A stretch of 64,000 nucleotides of DNA from Diabrotica undecimpunctata (lineage: Eukaryota; Arthropoda; Insecta; Coleoptera; Chrysomelidae). Numbering within the stretch: the first letter of the stretch is position 1; each line of letters starts with the position of its first letter. Below are positions 58,110 through 64,000 of this stretch, in pieces. Where the stretch lies: assembly GCF_040954645.1 (NCBI RefSeq), contig NC_092809.1, forward strand, positions 81,648,889 through 81,712,888, written 5' to 3'. Below the pieces are notes generated by a model. That model did not search any database. It saw only the letters and a program-made list of their open reading frames with translations, and was not told where the DNA came from. Both the position numbers and the translations under genes were made by a program.

Positions 58110-58424
58110 CGTGAACTCTACCCTAACCGATCGATATTTATGTACCTACTCTGTTTCAAATAAATATATATTTTGGCAACATCTAGTAATACTGTATTGA
58201 CGCCAGAAACAATGATTTTACCCATAGAGGTTAAAATGTATGTTTAGTGTAAAATATTAAAAATATAAAAAAATCGAAATATTAAAAATCTGACAACGGT
58301 GTCAAGCCTAAAAAGATACACTATACGAATATACAAGACTTATAATTTGAATATGATAGCATTTCTTGGTGATGCTAAATTACTGCAACGTGAAAAGAGT
58401 TCAAAATGATGGCGGGATGTATAT
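58110..58424. repeat. inverted arm, right (partner 46979-47290)
   Basis: See 46979-47290. It abuts 'atgtatata', into which the young Gypsy element inserted. Confidence 0.75.
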
Positions 58425-58425
58425 A

Positions 58426-58748
58426 TGTAAAAGTAAACCTATGTTTATTTTAAGTGAAACAGCAGGGCTTAGTTATTTTTAGTTATTTAAAGTTTTAGGT
58501 TGTATGACTGTTTAAGTTTTATTGACATTGACATATTGTAAATTGTATGGTACAATTGTCAAATTACTTAATGGCGTAAGAAATAGCATTGTTCTTGATT
58601 CTCTTTTTAGGTTTGTATAATTTGTTAAGTTATTTTAGTTATGTTATTATTGTTAATAATTTATATTGTAGAATTTTAACGATAATAAACTCTTTTTAGA
58701 CGAATTCAAACTGCTATCTCTTCACATGAATAAGGGTATGATATTACA
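58426..58748 (+). repeat. Gypsy 5' LTR (323 bp)
   Basis: Identical by eye to 63079-63401. Contains 'gttcttgatt' at 58591-58600, complementary to the sequence just inside the element. Confidence 0.95.
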
Positions 58749-58754
58749 CTTATA

Positions 58755-58764
58755 AATCAAGAAC
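58755..58764 (+). promoter_or_regulatory. candidate self-priming primer-binding site
   Basis: AATCAAGAAC lies six bases inside the 5' LTR and is perfectly complementary to GTTCTTGATT at 58591-58600 (and in the 3' LTR). Tf1/sushi-type Gypsy elements prime minus-strand synthesis with the 5' end of their own RNA; here the complementary stretch would have to be near the transcript start. Inference only. Confidence 0.45.
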
Positions 58765-58837
58765 TTAAGCTGATAAAAAAAATATAGTGATAACTATAAA
58801 TTTCCAAGCCGTTATTTGGATAAAACGATATTTAAGA

Positions 58838-60007
58838 ATGAATTTTACATCAATGAGAATTTGCATGGCTATAGAAGCAAACAGTAGTGATAGTAAGAAA
58901 AATGTATATAAATTTAAGTGGCTGCAGCCAACAGGGTCCCGTTTTTATTATGAAATCCCCTTTGAAAAACAACTTCAAATTGATCATTCTGAACTATTTC
59001 ATCTGAAAAAAGTGAAGAATATATTAGCATCTATGAAAACAAGAGGATCCTTTAGAACATGTACTATAGCATTAGAAGACAATTTGAAGGAGATTTATTT
59101 TGATTCAGATGGTGATGTGGTTTATCAAAGTGAGTACTTACAACAGACCTTATTACCAGTGTATGAGAAGATAGAAACAGCTGAACAATTTCCATCATTT
59201 GCTGAGTTGCTCCAGAAATTTAATGACACAAATTTACCTAAAGTTGAAAAGAAAAATTTAAAAAAAATAAAAGATGATTTTGTACTTCGAAATTTTGATG
59301 GAAATAATGTTCCAATGAATTCATGGCTCAAGACCTTCGAATCAGAATGTTTGCGATGTGAGGTGGTTGCTGATGAAGACAAGATTTTGATTCTACGTTT
59401 GTTTCTTGATGGAATAGCAAAAGAATGGTTTGAATCAAAAATAATAACATTAGGCTTAGATAACAGTTTTGAGGTATGGAAAATTAATTTTTTAGATAGT
59501 TTTTGTGAAACAGGTTGGCATAATCATAGGCAAGCTTATTCTTTTAGGTATATAGGTGGTAGTATTGTTGATTATGCGTTTCGTAAAGAAAATTTATTGC
59601 TAAATATAAAGAATGATTTTCCCATTGATATACTAATTGATTTAATTGTAACAAATTTGCCAATTTATATACAAGATAATATTAATAGAGCTGACGTTAC
59701 AACAATGGAAAAATTGGTAGGTGAATTACGAAAATTGGAAAGTTTAGTTATAAAAAAGAAGAATAAATTGGAGACAACACCAAATTTTTATCAAAAATCT
59801 ACTATAATATCAGAAGAACAGAAAACTACTTGTCAATATTGTGATAGAAAAGGATTCCCTGGGAGGTTTCATCCAGAGGCAATATGCCGTTTAAAGCAAA
59901 AAGATAAAAAGGTAACAAAAGAAAACAAATCAAATGATATTAAATATATCAATAATATTGCTATACAGGAGACATTAAATGAAACAGTAACTGAACAAAA
60001 AAACTAG
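58838..60007 (+). CDS. Gag of young Gypsy element
   Basis: First in-frame ATG 58838; ATGs at 58853 and 58865 are possible starts. Stop TAG 60005-60007, about 389 codons. Capsid-type region 'MNSWLKTFESECLRC', 'RLFLDGIAKEWFESKI', 'FEVWKINFLDSFCETGW', 'YAFRKENLLLNI' (about 170-290) resembles the retrotransposon Gag domain. C-terminal zinc-knuckle-like motif 'CQYCDRKGFPGRFHPEAIC' has spacing C-X2-C-X9-H-X4-C, wider than the usual CCHC (C-X2-C-X4-H-X4-C). Lys-rich tail. It should assemble particles and bind the RNA. No disabling mutation seen. Confidence 0.88.
   Translation: MNFTSMRICMAIEANSSDSKKNVYKFKWLQPTGSRFYYEIPFEKQLQIDHSELFHLKKVKNILASMKTRGSFRTCTIALEDNLKEIYFDSDGDVVYQSEYLQQTLLPVYEKIETAEQFPSFAELLQKFNDTNLPKVEKKNLKKIKDDFVLRNFDGNNVPMNSWLKTFESECLRCEVVADEDKILILRLFLDGIAKEWFESKIITLGLDNSFEVWKINFLDSFCETGWHNHRQAYSFRYIGGSIVDYAFRKENLLLNIKNDFPIDILIDLIVTNLPIYIQDNINRADVTTMEKLVGELRKLESLVIKKKNKLETTPNFYQKSTIISEEQKTTCQYCDRKGFPGRFHPEAICRLKQKDKKVTKENKSNDIKYINNIAIQETLNETVTEQKN
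59998..60004 (+). promoter_or_regulatory. -1 ribosomal frameshift heptamer A_AAA_AAC
   Basis: In the gag frame the codons are CAA AAA AAC TAG. Slipping back one base on A AAA AAC continues into AAA CTA GAT TTG and the open pol frame. The heptamer is a classical slippery sequence and lies directly before the gag stop. No obvious stem or pseudoknot was seen downstream. Confidence 0.75.
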
Positions 60008-60009
60008 AT

Positions 60010-63000
60010 TTGCTGCCATTGATCAAATTAAAAGTATTCCTAAATAATAAAGAATTATGTGGAGTTTATGACCCAGGCTCAAATGTTACTCTTCTGAATT
60101 CGGAGGTGGCAAGAAAGTTAGGATTAGATATTCAAGAAGATAGGAATATGTTTAAAACGATAAATGGCAGAACAAATTTTACAGGAAAACTAATTGCAAA
60201 ACTGAAAATTAATAAAATTGAGAAAAATATTAATCTTTTTGTAATTAATGATGAATATTTTGAGTACGATATTCTACTCGGATTAGATTCTATTTTAAAT
60301 TTTCAAATGAAACAAGATTTTGATTTAGAGATTTATCAAAGATTATACGGAAAAATTGAAGAAAAAATCGAAAAATTTAATTATAATATTAATATTACAG
60401 AATACTCCATAAACTTTAATGAGGGAATTCCCACAGAACTTTTTGAAGCAAAATTACAACATTTATTGCCATATCAGAAAAATAAAATAGAAATATTACT
60501 AAATAAATATGACAATATTTTTGCAAAACATAAATTTGACATTGGGCAGGTTCAAAATAATGAAGCTCAAATTAAACTTTTAGAACATAAATTTGTTGCA
60601 AAAAGACCCTATAGATGCTCGATAGAAGACCAAAAAGAGATAGAATTTCAAATAGGACAATTATTAAAAGCAAATTTAATAGAAGAATCATCTTCACCTT
60701 TTGCAGCACCTGTTACATTGGCTTTTAAAAAAGATGAAGGATCTAAAACAAGATTGTGCATTGACTTTCGTGAGTTAAACAAATTAATTATTCCTGAACC
60801 CCAACCTTTTCCTTTAATTGACGAGATTTTGACCAAAACAAGGAATGCTAGGTTCTTTACTACTTTAGATATAAATTCTGCTTTTTGGTGTATTCCAGTT
60901 CGGATAAAAGATAAATACAAGACAGCCTTCGTTACCCAAAGTGGTCATTGGCAATGGAAATGCTTACCTTTTGGGCTTAAAACATCTCCCGCAATATTTC
61001 AAAGAATTTTAAGTAATATTATCAGGAAGCATAATTTAAATTCATTTTGTATAAACTACATAGATGACATTTTAATATTCTCATTATCATTTGAAGAACA
61101 CTTAGACCATATAGAAAGACTTATGAAAGCAATTATTGAAGAGGGATTTAGGCTCAAACTTCTAAAATGTAATTTTGCAAGAGAAGAGGTTAAATATTTG
61201 GGACACATTGTGGGACACAATTCAGTTCGTCCGTTACATGATAATTTAATATCGATCAGAGATTTTCCAGCACCAGACACGAGAAAAAAAGTACGACAGT
61301 TTTTGGGAAAAGTAAATTTTTACCACAAATATATAAAAGATTCAGCTAGGTTATTAGAGCCACTACATAATTTACTTAGAAAAGATATCAAATTCCACTG
61401 GTCTTTAAGCTGCCAAACAGCTTTTGATAGGGCAAAGAATATCCTCTGTTCTGAACCTATACTAGCCATTTTTAACCCAAATGCTCCTACAACTATATAT
61501 ACAGATGCTAGTGTTCTAGGAATTGGTGCGGTTCTGAAACAAAAACAAAGAGATGGAGAAATGAAACCCGTAGCATACTTTTCAAAAAAATTGAACAAAT
61601 ATCAAAAAAATAAAAAGGCTATTTTTTTAGAATGCCTGGCAATTAAAGAAGCAATAAAATTTTGGCAATACTGGCTAATGGGAAGAAAATTTCTCGTTAT
61701 TACTGATCATAAACCCCTTGAGGGAAGAGAACTTCGTACAAGACCAGATGAAGAATTAGGAGATATGACACATTTTCTTTCACAATTTGACTTCGACATT
61801 AAATATGAACCTGGAAAAGAAAATGTAGAAGCAGACTGCCTTTCTAGAAACCCAGTGTTGGAAAATATGAAAAATGCAGAAACATTCATAAGAACAGTAA
61901 ACCTAGTCACATTAACTGAGATAAAACAAGACCAAAATAATAATCGACAAGTTATAGATACAATGAGAGGAACAATTTTGAACCAAGATATATTTTATAA
62001 ATTAAGGAAGAATGAAAAAAGAATAATTTTATCCAAAGATTTTGGAAAAGAGTTAATAACAAAAGTTCACAAATTTTATGGTCATATTTGTGCTGGTAAA
62101 GTAACAAACAAAATTAGAAATTTTTACTACATTAAGAATATAGATTCACTAGCAAAGGATATCTGTCAAAAATGCGAGATCTGCTGTAAAAATAAAACAA
62201 GAATCGGTCCAAAATATGGTCTTCTGTCACAATTGGGTCCAGCAAAAGAACCTTTTCAGATAATGTCCTTAGATACAATAGGAGGATTTGGTGGCAATCG
62301 TTCGACAAAAAAATACCTCCACTTACTTGTAGATCACTTCACCAGATATGCGTTTGCAGTTACTTCTAAAAATCAGACCACAGATGATTTCATAAAATTA
62401 ATCGCCAAAATTCAAGATAAACACCCCATAAAAACATTATTAACAGATCAGTATCCAGGAATTAATTCCAAAATATTTAGAAATCATATGAAACATTTAA
62501 ATATTCAATTAATTTTTACAGCAGTAGACTGTCCATTCTCGAATGGATTAAATGAAAGACTTAATCAGACATTAGTTAACAGAATAAGATGCAAACAAAA
62601 TGAAACTAGAATTCGAGCATGGACAAAAATAGCTGAAGAATGTATAGAGGAATACAATAAAACAGATCATTCCGTAACCGGATATAGCCCAGAATATTTG
62701 CTTTTTGGAAAAGCAGATCCGATTGTTCCCGAGGAACTGTGTGAGACAACAAATGTATCAAAAGATAAAGAAATAGCCTATAAAAATTCGGTACGACATC
62801 ATGAATATAATAAAAAACTGTATGACAAAAATAGAAAATCCTATGAATTCAAAGAGGGAGATTGGGCATATGTAGAAAATAAATCAAAACTAAATAGAAA
62901 AAAACTTGACGAAGTAAGAGTAGGTCCATTTCAAATAAAAAAACAAATTTCAAATACATTATATGAAGTAGATATTGGATACAAAAAGAATGATATGAAT

Positions 63001-63048
63001 TATTTCCATATTTCAAAATTGATGCCTTGTGATAAACCATATACTTAG
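60010..63048 (+). CDS. Pol of young Gypsy element (PR-RT-RNase H-IN)
   Basis: Read from the frameshift; open to TAG at 63046. Protease with 'GVYDPGSNVTLLN' (DPGS where DTGA/DSGA is usual) and 'DILLGLDSI'. RT: 'RLCIDFRELNKLI', 'FTTLDINSAFWCIPV' (motif A), 'FGLKTSPAIFQRIL' (B), 'INYIDDILIFS' (C, YIDD near 61055). RNase H 'TIYTDASVLGIGAVL' and 'ITDHKPLEGRELR'. Integrase: zinc-binding 'CQKCEICCKN', catalytic Asp in 'SLDTIGGF', Asp in 'LLTDQYPG', Glu in 'GLNERLNQTL', and a C-terminal 'KEGDWAYVENKSKLN'. All catalytic blocks look intact, so the copy may be functional. Confidence 0.93.
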   Translation: MLPLIKLKVFLNNKELCGVYDPGSNVTLLNSEVARKLGLDIQEDRNMFKTINGRTNFTGKLIAKLKINKIEKNINLFVINDEYFEYDILLGLDSILNFQMKQDFDLEIYQRLYGKIEEKIEKFNYNINITEYSINFNEGIPTELFEAKLQHLLPYQKNKIEILLNKYDNIFAKHKFDIGQVQNNEAQIKLLEHKFVAKRPYRCSIEDQKEIEFQIGQLLKANLIEESSSPFAAPVTLAFKKDEGSKTRLCIDFRELNKLIIPEPQPFPLIDEILTKTRNARFFTTLDINSAFWCIPVRIKDKYKTAFVTQSGHWQWKCLPFGLKTSPAIFQRILSNIIRKHNLNSFCINYIDDILIFSLSFEEHLDHIERLMKAIIEEGFRLKLLKCNFAREEVKYLGHIVGHNSVRPLHDNLISIRDFPAPDTRKKVRQFLGKVNFYHKYIKDSARLLEPLHNLLRKDIKFHWSLSCQTAFDRAKNILCSEPILAIFNPNAPTTIYTDASVLGIGAVLKQKQRDGEMKPVAYFSKKLNKYQKNKKAIFLECLAIKEAIKFWQYWLMGRKFLVITDHKPLEGRELRTRPDEELGDMTHFLSQFDFDIKYEPGKENVEADCLSRNPVLENMKNAETFIRTVNLVTLTEIKQDQNNNRQVIDTMRGTILNQDIFYKLRKNEKRIILSKDFGKELITKVHKFYGHICAGKVTNKIRNFYYIKNIDSLAKDICQKCEICCKNKTRIGPKYGLLSQLGPAKEPFQIMSLDTIGGFGGNRSTKKYLHLLVDHFTRYAFAVTSKNQTTDDFIKLIAKIQDKHPIKTLLTDQYPGINSKIFRNHMKHLNIQLIFTAVDCPFSNGLNERLNQTLVNRIRCKQNETRIRAWTKIAEECIEEYNKTDHSVTGYSPEYLLFGKADPIVPEELCETTNVSKDKEIAYKNSVRHHEYNKKLYDKNRKSYEFKEGDWAYVENKSKLNRKKLDEVRVGPFQIKKQISNTLYEVDIGYKKNDMNYFHISKLMPCDKPYT

Positions 63049-63064
63049 ATGGTTTATCATACCT

Positions 63065-63078
63065 TTTTGGTAGGGGGA
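63065..63078 (+). promoter_or_regulatory. polypurine tract of young Gypsy element
   Basis: GGTAGGGGGA immediately before the 3' LTR TG; preceded by a T run. Confidence 0.75.
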
Positions 63079-63401
63079 TGTAAAAGTAAACCTATGTTTA
63101 TTTTAAGTGAAACAGCAGGGCTTAGTTATTTTTAGTTATTTAAAGTTTTAGGTTGTATGACTGTTTAAGTTTTATTGACATTGACATATTGTAAATTGTA
63201 TGGTACAATTGTCAAATTACTTAATGGCGTAAGAAATAGCATTGTTCTTGATTCTCTTTTTAGGTTTGTATAATTTGTTAAGTTATTTTAGTTATGTTAT
63301 TATTGTTAATAATTTATATTGTAGAATTTTAACGATAATAAACTCTTTTTAGACGAATTCAAACTGCTATCTCTTCACATGAATAAGGGTATGATATTAC
63401 A
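63079..63401 (+). repeat. Gypsy 3' LTR (323 bp)
   Basis: Partner of 58426-58748. Followed by 'cttatatata', i.e. a (TA)n tract. Confidence 0.95.
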
Positions 63402-63403
63402 CT

Positions 63404-63405
<2 letters not shown>

Positions 63406-63481
<76 letters not shown>
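63406..63481. repeat. (TA)n microsatellite
   Basis: Right target flank of the young Gypsy element and left border of the dispersed repeat at 63481. Confidence 0.9.
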
Positions 63482-63484
<3 letters not shown>

Positions 63485-64000
63485 ACGGCATAAAGTGGTC
63501 TCCGCCCATGTTAAAATTCAGGATCAAGTGAGCTCCCTGGTCAGAGTTTAATAATTTATAAAAATTTTGTGGAGCCCATAAGTACCCGTGTATGATAAAT
63601 GTATATCGGTTAGTTTACGTGTATATATTGTAGGGTATGTGTTGTAGTTTACGTGTATATGGGTAGTAGTGTGCACAAAAAGAATGGTTAATTTGTCTAT
63701 AGTCGGACAATTTTCAATTAAAGATGACTAATCTACAAATTGAACTAAACGGTAGCGGCAACCATGTAAATTGTCAGCAGTAAATTCTTACCGGGGTCAT
63801 TTTTATTGTGTATCCTTCGCCCATGTAAATATGTAAAAAAGTAAGATAGTCTCATAAAAATTTGCCCCCGTAACAATATAAATTGGTGCGATTCACGAGT
63901 GTATAGTGAGACAAGTTCATTGAATAAAGTTTAAAACATCGGTAAACTTCTCAATATTTTGCTGGTCTATATATATTAACGTTCTTGGAAAGAATGGGAA
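63481..64000 (+). repeat. dispersed repeat starting at (TA)n, copy 2
   Basis: 'ctacggcataaagtggtctc' at the (TA)n edge and the following ~180 bp match 16432-16190 in inverted orientation, including 'gtatatcggttagtttacgt'. The remainder to the window end has no gene I recognise; 'gtgtatat' motifs recur around 63615-63660. Confidence 0.65.

Larger units (their letters stand above)
58426..63401 (+). mobile_element. young Ty3/Gypsy-type retrotransposon, open gag and pol
   Basis: 5.0 kb, LTRs 58426-58748 and 63079-63401, each 323 bp, TGTAA ... TTACA, identical by eye. gag and pol are both open and linked by a -1 slippery site. A polypurine tract (GGTAGGGGGA) precedes the 3' LTR. There is no third gene: pol stops 30 bp before the 3' LTR. 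No TGG-type primer-binding site follows the 5' LTR. The LTR match may extend to 'ct', giving a TATA duplication; the (TA)n target blurs the ends. Confidence 0.95.

Overview
The window looks like a piece of a large, AT-rich insect genome, possibly a beetle; the order is a guess. Only one host gene is visible: two exons on the + strand (4397-4866 and 5802-6450) of the nuclear receptor corepressor SMRTER/NCoR, encoding the HDAC3-activating DAD plus first SANT domain and a following Ser/Thr/Pro-rich stretch. They join in frame and have consensus splice sites. No later exon of the gene was found. Almost everything else is transposable elements, many nested, tied together by some twenty long (TA)n tracts. 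No tRNA, rRNA or CRISPR array was seen.

Layout. 1-4396: tandem duplications, a dead IS630/Tc1-type transposase (minus), a 525-bp duplication carrying 116-bp hairpins, and a solo Gypsy LTR with TSD ATAC. 6.5-16.2 kb: decayed LINE reverse transcriptase fragments and a Penelope-like (PLE) 3' end. 16.2-24.4 kb: a PLE in head-to-head inverted copies, a Tc1/mariner element with ~318-bp TIRs, a short PLE-type inverted pair and a pogo-like end, nearly all bounded by (TA)n. 24.9-34.1 kb (minus): a decayed DUF7869-type gene split by a 6.3-kb Gypsy element (TSD GAAG) whose Gag starts with a SAP domain and whose integrase is followed by a macro (ADP-ribose-binding) domain. 34.8-46.9 kb: a Tc1-like element interrupted by a 10.8-kb BEL/Pao element (TSD CCACC, minus) with an envelope-like domain, itself interrupted by a 1324-bp putative solo LTR (TSD CTAG). 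47.0-58.4 kb: two ~300-bp inverted arms enclosing piggyBac transposase pieces in permuted order and a Jockey-type LINE with a 13-bp TSD, which itself carries a 538-bp insert. 58.4-63.4 kb: a young Gypsy-type element with apparently identical LTRs and open gag and pol frames.

The youngest element (58426-63401) is the one most likely to work as a unit: gag and pol are linked by a -1 slippery heptamer directly before the gag stop, and the site just inside the 5' LTR is complementary to a 10-nt stretch of the LTR instead of to a tRNA 3' end, which suggests self-priming. The most unusual gene content is the macro domain in the Gypsy element at 25.2-31.5 kb. Short hammerhead-like folds of one common architecture recur at six PLE-type ends.
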